Source of the DNA: DATCJA01 sp963814955
GTDB taxonomy: Bacteria > Acidobacteriota > Vicinamibacteria > Vicinamibacterales > UBA2999
Length of the DNA: 64,000 nucleotides
Direction: 5' to 3'
Assembly (NCBI GenBank): GCA_963814955.1
Contig: CAWFEX010000004.1
Coordinates: 496,001-560,000 of the forward strand
The notes under the pieces were generated by a model. The model was not told where the DNA came from, made no database searches, and saw nothing but the letters and a program-made list of their open reading frames with translations. This document shows positions 37,332-45,897 of the stretch, in pieces (the stretch's first letter is position 1; every line of letters starts with the position of its first letter). Both the position numbers and the translations under genes were made by a program.

Positions 37332-37638
37332 GGTTTTCCCCGAAAGGCCTAGAGATTGTATCCCAGGTGGCTAACACTCACGCAGGAAGCCGGCAAGGGC
37401 CTTGATGAACGCACGGCTTCGCGTGATGGCCGACGCTCGCAGGGTCCGGCGGGAGGTGTCGATAAGCCGTTGCACAAATTTTTTGTCCGGTTGCCGTCAT
37501 GCATCAGCCGTGACGAGTCAGCGGCGACGAGCTGAGCTCGCCGAGTACGGTTCGGTTAACCAAAAAGGTTGCCACCCAGCACCTGAAGGGCCGAAAGTGC
37601 GGTTCGGGTACGCGGTTTGTAGGGAAACGCGATTGCCC
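37332..37638. other. intergenic region without a supported gene
   Basis: About 300 bases lie between the divergent RRM gene and a small plus-strand gene. It should hold the RRM promoter. I see no clear -35/-10 pair, no RNA gene and no repeat. The open frame running through it upstream of 37639 lacks any protein-like pattern. Confidence 0.4.
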
Positions 37639-37881
37639 ATGCGTCAACAGTTGAAGGATCGCAGTCCCGAGCGGTTGTCCGATCCCGAGTGGGCGGCCAC
37701 GCTCCTTCGGGTGCGGGCAGAGTTCGAAGAGATGCCGTGCCTGCGCGTTTCGGCAGGCGAGGCGCAGGTGCTGTTCGGACTGACGGATCCGCTCTCGAAT
37801 TGGGTGCTGACAAGGCTCATCGGTGACGGATTCCTCGAATACCGCAACGGCGAGTATCTTCGCCGCAGCGCCGCGCCCTAG
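37639..37881 (+). CDS. small winged-helix-like protein of unknown function
   Basis: The 80-residue product (MRQQLKDRSPERLSDPEWAA at its start) has a helical layout ending in NWVLTRLIGDGFLEYRNGEYLRRS. That end looks like the recognition helix and wing of a small winged-helix domain. It has no membrane or signal segment. The frame is open far upstream, but ATG 37639 is where protein-like sequence begins; an AGGGAA lies about 12 bases before it. The product of 59793-60038 is of similar size and layout. It may be a regulator, but this is not established. Confidence 0.5.
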   Translation: MRQQLKDRSPERLSDPEWAATLLRVRAEFEEMPCLRVSAGEAQVLFGLTDPLSNWVLTRLIGDGFLEYRNGEYLRRSAAP

Positions 37882-38022
37882 CTCGTTCATTCACCACACA
37901 GTTGACTTATCACGCGCGAATCCCGGATGCCGTGAAGGCGTCCGTTCGCTGAGGATCGGCTACGGACCTCAGTCGGTCGCACGCACCGAGAGTTGCAGGT
38001 ACTCTATCAGCGCGCATCATTC

Positions 38023-38727
38023 ATGATCCCCTGGCTCGATAGCCGCGATTCGTTTCCCCCTGTTACCGCGGCGCTGCGCAATCCAAACGGCTTGCTGGCC
38101 GCCGGCGCCGACCTCTCAACCGAGCGTCTGCTCGACGCGTATGCACACGGCATCTTTCCGTGGTTCGGCGAGGACGACCCACCGCTCTGGTGGAGCCCCG
38201 ACCCACGTATGGTCCTCTGGCTGAATGAACTGCACATATCGCGCTCGCTGCGCCGGACGATTCGCTCGGGCCGCTACGGCGTGACACTCGACAAAGCCTT
38301 CCGAGAGGTCATCGTCGGATGTGCGGAGCCGCGAGACGAAACCGGCGGCACGTGGATTACACCCGAGATGATCGAGGCATACACCCGCCTGGCTGGCCTC
38401 GGCTTCGGGCATTCGGTGGAAGTGTGGGAGGGATCGGAGCTTGCCGGGGGCCTCTACGGCGTCGCGGTCGGCCGCATGTTCTTCGGCGAGTCGATGTTCA
38501 GCCGCAGCACCGACGCGTCGAAAGTTGCGCTCACGGTCCTGATCAGGCAGCTCGCACGATGGAGCTTCGAGCTCGTTGATTGCCAGCTGGCCACGACACA
38601 TCTGCAATCGCTTGGCGCGCGCGAGATTCCGAGGTCCGAGTTTCTCCGCCATGTCGACCGGCTGTCGAAGCTGGAACCGATTGCATCCCCGTGGACGCTG
38701 GACGAGGACGTGGTGGGGGGCATATGA
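38023..38727 (+). CDS. aat: leucyl/phenylalanyl-tRNA--protein transferase
   Basis: Aat adds Leu or Phe from aminoacyl-tRNA to N-terminal Arg or Lys of proteins, creating N-degrons. The 234-residue product has the family blocks GLLAAGADLSTERLLDAYAHGIFPWF, WWSPDPRMVLW, ETGGTWITPEMIEAYTRLAGLGFGHSVEVW and GRMFFGESMFSR, and the C-terminal DCQLATTHLQSLGAREIPR. ATG 38023 gives the standard N-terminus (MIPWLDSRDSFPPV); a TTG ten codons upstream is less likely. It precedes clpS and clpA, so the whole recognition and unfolding branch of the N-end rule pathway is encoded together. Confidence 0.96.
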   Translation: MIPWLDSRDSFPPVTAALRNPNGLLAAGADLSTERLLDAYAHGIFPWFGEDDPPLWWSPDPRMVLWLNELHISRSLRRTIRSGRYGVTLDKAFREVIVGCAEPRDETGGTWITPEMIEAYTRLAGLGFGHSVEVWEGSELAGGLYGVAVGRMFFGESMFSRSTDASKVALTVLIRQLARWSFELVDCQLATTHLQSLGAREIPRSEFLRHVDRLSKLEPIASPWTLDEDVVGGI

Positions 38728-38740
38728 GAAAATGAAAGTC

Positions 38741-38765
38741 AAAAGGCAAAAGGCAAAAGGCAAAG
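38741..38765 (+). repeat. tandem heptamer repeat in the aat-clpS spacer
   Basis: The heptamer aaaaggc is repeated three times and followed by a partial copy (aaag), ending six bases before the TTG start of clpS. It may double as the ribosome-binding region (AAAGG). Slippage would change spacing in steps of seven bases. The spacer is otherwise purine-rich, and no promoter is evident. Confidence 0.7.
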
Positions 38766-38770
38766 AGTAA

Positions 38771-39100
38771 TTGAGCAACCGTCCACGCGAATCGACGCTG
38801 ACTGAAACCCGCAGCGATCAGAAGCTGCAGCGTCCCCGTATGTGGCGCGTGCTGTTGCACAACGACGACTATACGACGCAGGACTTCGTGGTCTTTGTGC
38901 TCGAGACGATTTTTCAGAAGCCGCACGCCGAAGCGGTTGCCGTGATGATGAACGTCCACAGGTCGGGCCTCGGTATCGCGGGGATTTTTACGCACGACGT
39001 TGCGGAAACCAAGGTCAAGGCGACCCAGCGGCTGGCCGAAGAGCACGAATACCCGCTGCTCGTCACGATGGAACCGGAAACCGAAAACGTGAGTCAATAA
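38771..39100 (+). CDS. clpS: ATP-dependent Clp protease adaptor ClpS
   Basis: ClpS binds N-degron residues and hands substrates to ClpAP. The 109-residue product has a flexible N-terminal tail of about 22 residues, then the core LLHNDDYTTQDFVVFVLETIFQ with the Asn-Asp-Asp of the N-degron pocket. VMMNVHRSGLGIAGIFTHDVAETK, with the conserved His, and EHEYPLLVTMEPE follow. TTG 38771 is the only start that keeps the tail. The stop is one base from the clpA ATG, so both are translated from one mRNA. Confidence 0.96.
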   Translation: MSNRPRESTLTETRSDQKLQRPRMWRVLLHNDDYTTQDFVVFVLETIFQKPHAEAVAVMMNVHRSGLGIAGIFTHDVAETKVKATQRLAEEHEYPLLVTMEPETENVSQ

Positions 39101-39101
39101 A

Positions 39102-41342
39102 ATGTCCCAGCCTCCGGTTCCTTTCGCACCAGAAACGCTCGACACCATTCAGCGCGCCTTCCGTCTCGCGACCGAACGGAGGCACGATGCCGTGGGGCTC
39201 GAGCATCTCCTCAGATCGGCGACTGACGAGCCTCAGGCCCGCCACGTCCTCGCGACGTGTGGCGTCGATCTCGACGTTCTGCGTAAACAGCTGGAGGAAG
39301 TGCTGGCAAAAGCCTTCACCCCGGTGCCGCCTCCAGGGCCGCCGGAGCCGGAACCAACCGTCGGGCTCGACCGTGTCATCCAGCAGGCGATCGTGCACGC
39401 CGCCGTGTCGAGCGCCAAACACGTGGACACTGGCAGCCTTCTCGCCTTCATGCTTCAGGAGGAAGAGAGTCACGCTGCGTTCTTCCTCCGCAAACAAGGC
39501 GTGGATCGACTGACACTGCTGCGCGTGATCTCACACGGCGGTAAGACCGCGCCCGAGCCGACCCCCGCAGGTGAAGGGGAAGCCCCGGCGCCCTCTCCGG
39601 CCGATCCACTCGAAGCCTACGCCACCGACCTTGTGGCTCGCGCCGCGGCAGGTCAGATAGATCCGCTCATCGGGCGGCGGCTCGAGCTCGAGCGGATGAT
39701 TCAGGTCCTATGCCGCCGTCGGAAGAACAATCCACTACTCGTGGGAGAGCCGGGCGTCGGCAAAACGGCGCTCGCCGAAGGGTTGGCGCTGCGCATTCAC
39801 GAGGGCAAGGTGCCGGAGGTGCTGAAAGACTCCAAGGTCTATGCACTTGACCTCGGCGCGCTCCTGGCGGGAACACGGTATCGCGGCGATTTCGAGGAAC
39901 GCGTCAAGCAGGTGCTCGAGCGGCTGAGCCGCGAAACGAACGCCATCCTGTTCGTCGACGAGATTCATTCGCTCGTGGGCGCAGGAGCCGCATCCGGCGG
40001 GGCGATGGACGCCGGGAACCTGCTCAAGCCGGCTCTCGCGGACGGCTCGCTGCGTTGCATCGGCTCGACGACGTTCAGCGATGTCAAGCAGTCATTCGAC
40101 CGCGATCGGGCACTGTCACGCCGTTTTCAGAAAATCGACGTGCTCGAGCCCTCCGAGAGCGAGACGCTCGAAATTCTCAAGGGGCTTCGGCCGCATTACG
40201 AGTCGCACCACGGCGTGAAGTACACCGACGCCGCCCTCGAAAGTGCCGTCACCCTGTCGGCGAAGCACTTGAAAGACCTGCATCTGCCGGACAAAGCCAT
40301 TGACGTCATGGACGAGGCAGGCGCCGCGCAGAAGTTGCATCCGGCGGAACAACGCGTCAGCGAGATCGGCCCTGAACAGGTCGAGCAGATCGTCGCCAAG
40401 ATGGCGCGGGTGCCGGTGCAGGCGGTGTCGAGCGACGATCGACAGGCGCTGGCCGACCTCGACGTCGAACTGAAGAAAGTAATCTTCGGGCAGCACGCGG
40501 CGATCGATGCCGTCGCGTCAGCGATCAAGCTGTCGCGCTCCGGCCTGCGGTCGGCCGACAAGCCGATTGGAAATTTCCTCTTTACCGGTCCGACGGGCGT
40601 GGGCAAGACGGAGCTCGCACGCCAGCTGAGCCGGATTCTGGCGGTTGAATTCATCCGCTTCGACATGTCGGAGTACATGGAAAAGCACGCCGTGTCTCGC
40701 CTGATTGGGGCTCCTCCGGGGTACGTCGGCTACGAAGAAGGCGGACTCCTGATCGATGCCATCCGCAAATCGCCGCACGCGGTGCTGCTGCTCGACGAAA
40801 TCGAGAAGGCGCATCCGGACATGTACAGCATCCTCCTGCAGGTGATGGACCACGCGACGCTGACCGATTCCCACGGCCGCAAAGCCGATTTCCGGCACGT
40901 GATCCTGATCATGACGACGAACGTCGGTGCGCGCGACCTGTCCGACCGGCGTCTTGGATTTGCCGAGGCGGGAGTTGGCAGTTCCTCGCGCGGCGCGCTC
41001 GAGCGCGCGTTTACGCCGGAATTTCGCAACCGTCTCGACGCGATCGTGCACTTCAACGCCCTCGGCACCGCGGAAATCGAGCGCGTCGTCGACAAGCAGA
41101 TCGACGAGCTGCGCTCGCTCGTGGCCGCAAAGAAGGTGACGGTCGAGCTCGATGCAGCGGCGCGGACCTGGCTCGCCGCGAAGGGTTTCGACCGCGCGTT
41201 CGGCGCGCGTCCGATGGCCCGTCTCATCGAACGCGTGGTCAAGAAGCCGCTGTCAGAAATGCTGCTGTTCGGAACGCTTGCCAACGGTGGCACGGTGCAG
41301 GTCGCGCTCGAGAATGACGAAATCAAGCTATTGACGAATTGA
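39102..41342 (+). CDS. clpA: ATP-dependent Clp protease ATP-binding subunit ClpA
   Basis: AAA+ unfoldase that feeds substrates to ClpP. The 746-residue product has the double Clp-N domain (1-150), an acidic Pro-rich linker, and D1 with Walker A GEPGVGKT near 214 and Walker B ILFVDEIHS. D2 has Walker A GPTGVGKT near 496 and Walker B VLLLDEIEK. The LGF loop for ClpP docking is in RRLGFAEAGVG. The middle domain is short, as in ClpA rather than ClpB. It forms an operon with clpS. No clpP is in the window. The last codons overlap the repeat that fills the next spacer. Confidence 0.97.
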   Translation: MSQPPVPFAPETLDTIQRAFRLATERRHDAVGLEHLLRSATDEPQARHVLATCGVDLDVLRKQLEEVLAKAFTPVPPPGPPEPEPTVGLDRVIQQAIVHAAVSSAKHVDTGSLLAFMLQEEESHAAFFLRKQGVDRLTLLRVISHGGKTAPEPTPAGEGEAPAPSPADPLEAYATDLVARAAAGQIDPLIGRRLELERMIQVLCRRRKNNPLLVGEPGVGKTALAEGLALRIHEGKVPEVLKDSKVYALDLGALLAGTRYRGDFEERVKQVLERLSRETNAILFVDEIHSLVGAGAASGGAMDAGNLLKPALADGSLRCIGSTTFSDVKQSFDRDRALSRRFQKIDVLEPSESETLEILKGLRPHYESHHGVKYTDAALESAVTLSAKHLKDLHLPDKAIDVMDEAGAAQKLHPAEQRVSEIGPEQVEQIVAKMARVPVQAVSSDDRQALADLDVELKKVIFGQHAAIDAVASAIKLSRSGLRSADKPIGNFLFTGPTGVGKTELARQLSRILAVEFIRFDMSEYMEKHAVSRLIGAPPGYVGYEEGGLLIDAIRKSPHAVLLLDEIEKAHPDMYSILLQVMDHATLTDSHGRKADFRHVILIMTTNVGARDLSDRRLGFAEAGVGSSSRGALERAFTPEFRNRLDAIVHFNALGTAEIERVVDKQIDELRSLVAAKKVTVELDAAARTWLAAKGFDRAFGARPMARLIERVVKKPLSEMLLFGTLANGGTVQVALENDEIKLLTN

Positions 41343-41449
41343 CGGAATAGGCCATTGACGAATTGACGGATTTACGAATTGACGAATTGAACACGCGCCC
41401 TCTGAAATCCAAATCCGTCAACTCGTAAATTCGTCAATCCGTAAATACC
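41331..41449. repeat. gaattgacg repeat-word spacer between clpA and pdxH
   Basis: The words ttgacgaattgacg, gatttacgaattgacgaatt and, inverted, aaatccgtcaactcgtaaattcg fill the spacer from inside the clpA stop region to just before the pdxH ATG. The two sides form imperfect inverted arms around a unique centre near 41391-41410. The same words occur at 33561-33613. The clpA C-terminal residues LLTN are encoded by the first repeat word. Confidence 0.7.
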
Positions 41450-42082
41450 ATGTCTCTCTCCGACATCCGCCGCGAGTACCTCGGCGAGCCCCTCGACGAA
41501 ACCCATTCCGACCCGGATCCGTTCAAGCAGTTCGCCGCCTGGTTCGAGCAGGTTCGCGGCCTCGAGCAGGATCCAACCGCGATGGCGCTGGCAACGGCGA
41601 CGAAGAACGGACGCCCATCCGTGCGCACGGTGCTGCTGAAGAGCGTGGACGACCGCGGCTTCGTGTTCTTCACGAACTACGGGAGTCGCAAGGCGCGCGA
41701 GATCGCGGAGACCGGACGCGCCAGCCTGCTGTTTGTGTGGCGCGCGGTGGAGCGGCAGGTCCGGATCGACGGAGCGGCCGAGAAGGTCAGCGATGAGGAA
41801 TCGGACGCGTATTTCGAAACGCGTCCCCTCGACAGCCGCTTGAGCGTATACGCATCACGCCAGAGCGAGCGCATCGAAAGCCGCAAGTTGCTCGAGTCGC
41901 GCTTCGAGGCAGCGCGTCAGCTCTATGACGAGACCGTGCCGCGCCCGCGCTGGTGGGGCGGCTATCGCGTGGTTCCCGACGAGTTCGAATTCTGGCAGGG
42001 ACGACCAAGCCGGCTGCACGATCGCGTGCAGTACCGCAGGCAACCTGACGGGGCGTGGATCCGGGAACGCCTGGCGCCCTAA
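41450..42082 (+). CDS. pdxH: pyridoxamine 5'-phosphate oxidase
   Basis: FMN-dependent oxidase that makes pyridoxal 5'-phosphate from the pyridoxine or pyridoxamine phosphates. The 210-residue product has the FMN-binding block NGRPSVRTVLLKSVDDRGFVFFTNY and KAREIAETGRASLLFVW. VRIDGAAEKVSDEESDAYF and the C-terminal signature (GYRVVPDEFEFWQGRPSRLHDR, ending in RERLAP) also match PdxH closely. It is probably a separate transcription unit after clpA. Confidence 0.96.
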   Translation: MSLSDIRREYLGEPLDETHSDPDPFKQFAAWFEQVRGLEQDPTAMALATATKNGRPSVRTVLLKSVDDRGFVFFTNYGSRKAREIAETGRASLLFVWRAVERQVRIDGAAEKVSDEESDAYFETRPLDSRLSVYASRQSERIESRKLLESRFEAARQLYDETVPRPRWWGGYRVVPDEFEFWQGRPSRLHDRVQYRRQPDGAWIRERLAP

Positions 42083-42414
42083 CGGGAACCACGAAGCGCA
42101 CGAAGCTCGCGAGCGCCACGAAGAACTTGGTACGTAGTGTCCGGCTTCAGCCGGACCGGGCGTAGCCGTGGCGTTCAACGACCGTCCTGCCGCGAGAGCT
42201 ATCGTCGCAGCCCGGCCTGCCAGTTACGGTCCGAGATGAGTACCGGGGCCGATCGACATAGTAACGAAGCCGGCTGATTATGGACCACGAAGGCCACAAA
42301 GGGACGGATCTTCGTGGTCTTCGTGGTTCGTTTTTGCTATCGTTCCCGTTGCAACGGCGGCGTGGGGCCGCCGTACCGGAGACCCGGCATTTCGACCGGG
42401 AAAGCGAGCCCGCG
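42083..42414. other. intergenic region with a TTCA hairpin and a terminator-like inverted repeat
   Basis: This 332-base spacer holds two elements. The hairpin gtccggcttcagccggac is at 42139-42156, with the same tacgtagt lead-in as the copies near 22908 and 61350. The inverted pair accacgaaggccac (42284-42297) and gtggtcttcgtggt (42314-42327) matches at 13 of 14 positions and is followed by TTTTT, so it can act as an intrinsic terminator. A looser copy of the cacgaag word is at 42088-42125, right after pdxH. No gene is supported. Confidence 0.65.
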
Positions 42415-45400
42415 ATGCACTCTCTTCCGTTCGACCCTCCTCCGTCTTCTGTTCCGCTGTTTCGCCAGACCGATTCGCTGCGTGTCTTTGTCTCGCCGTC
42501 TGCCGCTGAACGACTGGCGCATGCGCGCGAGGCAGTAGAAGAGCGTCCGGCCGGGAGCCCCATCCTCATCGTTGGTGCGTCGCGCGGTGCCGCGGACGAC
42601 CTCGCACGCAGCGTCGCCGCAACGAGGCCTGCAACCTTCGGGATTCAGCGGCTCAGTTTCGTGCAGCTTGCCGCTCGAACCGCGCTGCCGGCGCTTGCCG
42701 CGAAGCGAGCAACCGCGAGCACCTGGCTTGGATCTGAAGCCGTCGCCGCGCGTGCGGCATTCGATGCAACAAAAGAGGGAACGCTTGGTTACTTCGGCCC
42801 GGTTGCTGCAACCCCGGGATTTCCGCGCGCGCTCGCGCGAACTCTGCAGGAGCTCCGACTCGCAAGCGTCGGGGGAGTGAATCTGTCGCCGTTCGGACCC
42901 GCGGGACCCGACCTTGCGTGGCTGCTGGAGCGATTCGAAGCCGCCTTCGCGCGTGCGGCCTCTGTCGATCGATCGGAGCTGTTCCACATCGCGGCGCGCT
43001 TGTTGCGCGAGACGGAGATCCGAACCGGACTGACCGTCCTTCTCGATGTTCCCATCGAGGATGCCGCTGCGCGCGAGCTCGTTCACGCCCTCGTTCAGCG
43101 GTCATCTGCCGTCATCGCGACCGTTCCTCATGGCGATCACGACACCATCGCCCATGTTCGCGAGATGGGCGGCTCCATCGAGGAGCGGATCGATGCGGGG
43201 ACGACGGATCTCGTCCTCTTGCGGAGGTTTCTGTTCGATGCTTCGGCCGCCCCTCCCGAGCGCGAACTCGATGGCTCGCTCGAGTTCTTCTCGGCGCCGG
43301 GTGAAGGCCGCGAGTGCGTCGAAATCGCGCGGCGCGTATTGAAGCACGCCAGGTCAGGCGTCCGCTTCGACGAGATGGCGGTTCTCGTTCGCACTCCGCA
43401 GAACTACTTCGGCCTCCTCGAGCATGCTTTGCGGCGCGGGGGCATTGCTGCGTGGTTCGATCGCGGGACCAGGCGGCCCCATCCGGCGGGTCGTGCCTTT
43501 CTCGCGCTGCTGGCATGTGCCGCCGAACATTTGTCGGCGTCGCGTTTTGCCGAATACCTCTCGCTCGGCCAGGTGCCGGGCGTTGGCGGGTCCGCTTCCG
43601 CCTTTGCAAAGGTCGGGTCGCAGAGCGACCCGACTGGCCAGCGCTGGCTGGACGGTCCGCATCCGCGGCCCGTCCCGGCGGACGAGTCGCATGGCGATTC
43701 CGCTCAGCGGGACCCGGCCCACGCACAGAATCCGTGGGTTGCGTCGCGGGATGAAGCGTTTGGTCTTCCGGACGAAGCGTGGGCAGAGGACGAAGAAGAC
43801 CGGATTGCGGATTCGGAGGAATTGGACGTTACGGCCGCGTTCTCCCGCACGCCCGATCCCGGTTCGCCGATTCCCGACGTCGTAGACGGAACACTGCGCG
43901 CGCCGTGGCGGTGGGAGAAGCTGCTGGTCGAGGCAGCCGTGATAGGGCGTGATGCGGCGCGCTGGAAAAGACGTCTGGCGGGGAAGGCCGCTGAATTGAA
44001 GCGGCAGATCAAGGAGGCCGGGCGCGAGGACGGTGCCGACAGCGGTCTTGTCCAGGCGCTTCAACGCACCTCCGACCAGCTCGAGCACCTGCGAGGTTTC
44101 GCAATACCGGTCGTCGAAGAGCTGTCTCGATGGCCGCGCACCGCGATGTGGCGTGAATGGCTCGATGCTTTCACAAATCTTGCGCCTCGAGTTCTTCGCA
44201 CGCCGACGCACGTTCTACGCGTGCTCGCCGATCTCCGACCGATGGGTGATGTCGGCCCAATCGATCTGGACGAGGCGCGACGGGTGCTGACGGACCGCCT
44301 CCTGACCCTCGAGTCGGAGCCGCCGGCCCGGCGTTTCGGCCGTGTGTTCGTCGGCACGCCGCAGCAGGCACGCGGCCGCAGCTTTCGGGTGGTGTTCGTG
44401 CCTGGGCTCGCCGAGCGGATGTTTCCGCAGAAACCGCGCGAGGATCCGCTCCTGCTTGACGCCCTGCGAACGGCCGCCGCTCCATCGCTTCGCACTCAGC
44501 CTCATCGCCTCGCGGCCGAGCGCCTCCTTCTGCAGCTGGCCGCCGGCGCAGCGTCCGAGCGGCTCTACGTCTCCTACCCGCGAATTGAGTTGACCGAATC
44601 GCGCGCACGTGTCCCATCGTTCTACGCACTCGACGTGATGCGTGCCGCAACCGGCCGCATCCCCGATTACGAATGGCTCGAGGCGCGCGCACGGGAAGCG
44701 GGTAATGCGACGTTGGCATGGCCCGCACCGACGCGCCCGGAGGAGGCGATCGACGATCTCGAGCACGACCTCGCCTCTCTGCGGCGGCTCATCGACGAGC
44801 GGGATCGCGACCGGGTAAAGGGCCACGCCCACTATCTGCTCAAACTCAACGAGTGCCTTCGGCGCTCGGTCGTTGACCGGTGGGCCAGAGGGGAGCCTCG
44901 ATGGTCCGTCAACGACGGCCTCATACGCGTGTCGCCCGACACCCGCGCGATGCTCGGCACACAGCGGCTCACCGCGCGCCCATATTCGCTTTCTGCTCTT
45001 CAGCGTTTCAGCGCCTGCCCGTACCAGTTCCTGCTCGCCGCCGTGTACCGGCTGCAGCCGCTGGAACAACCCGAGCCCCTCCAACGGATCGATCCGCTGA
45101 CGCGTGGCAGCCTCTTTCACGCCATTCAGGCGCGTTTCTTTCGCGAACTGGATGAGCGTGCCGCGCTGCCGGTCACTGTCGCGAATTTGGACGAGGCGCG
45201 ACGAGTGCTCGATGTGGTGACTGACGCGGTGGCCCAGGAGGCGTACGATGAGCTCGCGCCAGCGGTCGATCGAGTCTGGATTGACGAGGTGGCGTCCATT
45301 CGCCGCGACCTCCACGGATGGCTCCGTTATGTAGCCCGCGATGGAGAAGAGTGGCGGCCCAAGCATTTCGAGTTTGCGTTTGGATCGGTGCCCGGAGAGC

Positions 45401-45897
45401 GCGACCCTGCCAGCGTACGGGACGAGGTGACCGTCGAAGGAGGATTCCGGCTTCGCGGCGCGGTCGACCTGATTGAGGAACGCGCCCTCCCGGCAACGCT
45501 GCGCGTCACTGACCACAAGACGGGTCGCAGGCCCGACCGCATCGACAAGGTCGTCGTTGGTGGGGGTTCCGTACTGCAGCCGGTTCTCTACGGCATCGCC
45601 GTCGAGGCGGCCCTGGGGCGACCAGTGTCGCAGGGGCGACTGTTCTACTGCACAGGCGCCGGCGGTTATGCCGAACACGAAATCCCCGTAAACGAGCGCA
45701 CACGCGCGGCCGGCATCGAAGTGCTCCACGTGATCGATCGCGCCGTCGAGGCGGGCTTCCTCGCCGCTGCTCCGACCGAAGACGCCTGCGGGCGCTGCGA
45801 CTTCCGGCCGGTGTGTGGGTCGGATATGTTCCGCCGCATCAGTTGCAAACCGCAGGATCGCCTCGCCGATCTGCACGCGCTGCGGAGTCGGCCATGA
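42415..45897 (+). CDS. addB: AddB-like helicase/nuclease subunit with C-terminal PD-(D/E)XK nuclease
   Basis: A 1160-residue partner of the helicase-nuclease encoded next. It carries an inactive helicase-like N-terminal part (RVFVSPSAAERLAHA, then ILIVGASRGAADDLARSV) and a mid-region with ARGRSFRVVFVPGLAERMFPQ. The C-terminal nuclease has the catalytic block RVTDHKTGR with upstream RGAVDLIE. A final cysteine group (CGRCDFRPVCG) together with an upstream Cys (SACPYQFLL) fits the iron-sulfur nuclease of AddB. The complex processes double-strand DNA ends for recombination. The stop overlaps the addA start (ATGA). A Pro/Asp-rich insert near residues 400-490 is probably a variable linker. ATG 42415 has no strong ribosome-binding site. 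Confidence 0.85.
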   Translation: MHSLPFDPPPSSVPLFRQTDSLRVFVSPSAAERLAHAREAVEERPAGSPILIVGASRGAADDLARSVAATRPATFGIQRLSFVQLAARTALPALAAKRATASTWLGSEAVAARAAFDATKEGTLGYFGPVAATPGFPRALARTLQELRLASVGGVNLSPFGPAGPDLAWLLERFEAAFARAASVDRSELFHIAARLLRETEIRTGLTVLLDVPIEDAAARELVHALVQRSSAVIATVPHGDHDTIAHVREMGGSIEERIDAGTTDLVLLRRFLFDASAAPPERELDGSLEFFSAPGEGRECVEIARRVLKHARSGVRFDEMAVLVRTPQNYFGLLEHALRRGGIAAWFDRGTRRPHPAGRAFLALLACAAEHLSASRFAEYLSLGQVPGVGGSASAFAKVGSQSDPTGQRWLDGPHPRPVPADESHGDSAQRDPAHAQNPWVASRDEAFGLPDEAWAEDEEDRIADSEELDVTAAFSRTPDPGSPIPDVVDGTLRAPWRWEKLLVEAAVIGRDAARWKRRLAGKAAELKRQIKEAGREDGADSGLVQALQRTSDQLEHLRGFAIPVVEELSRWPRTAMWREWLDAFTNLAPRVLRTPTHVLRVLADLRPMGDVGPIDLDEARRVLTDRLLTLESEPPARRFGRVFVGTPQQARGRSFRVVFVPGLAERMFPQKPREDPLLLDALRTAAAPSLRTQPHRLAAERLLLQLAAGAASERLYVSYPRIELTESRARVPSFYALDVMRAATGRIPDYEWLEARAREAGNATLAWPAPTRPEEAIDDLEHDLASLRRLIDERDRDRVKGHAHYLLKLNECLRRSVVDRWARGEPRWSVNDGLIRVSPDTRAMLGTQRLTARPYSLSALQRFSACPYQFLLAAVYRLQPLEQPEPLQRIDPLTRGSLFHAIQARFFRELDERAALPVTVANLDEARRVLDVVTDAVAQEAYDELAPAVDRVWIDEVASIRRDLHGWLRYVARDGEEWRPKHFEFAFGSVPGERDPASVRDEVTVEGGFRLRGAVDLIEERALPATLRVTDHKTGRRPDRIDKVVVGGGSVLQPVLYGIAVEAALGRPVSQGRLFYCTGAGGYAEHEIPVNERTRAAGIEVLHVIDRAVEAGFLAAAPTEDACGRCDFRPVCGSDMFRRISCKPQDRLADLHALRSRP

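Noticed and set aside
44215..45876. 553-codon minus-strand open frame opposite addB
   Set aside because: Antisense to the AddB nuclease region, with arginine-rich low-information sequence.
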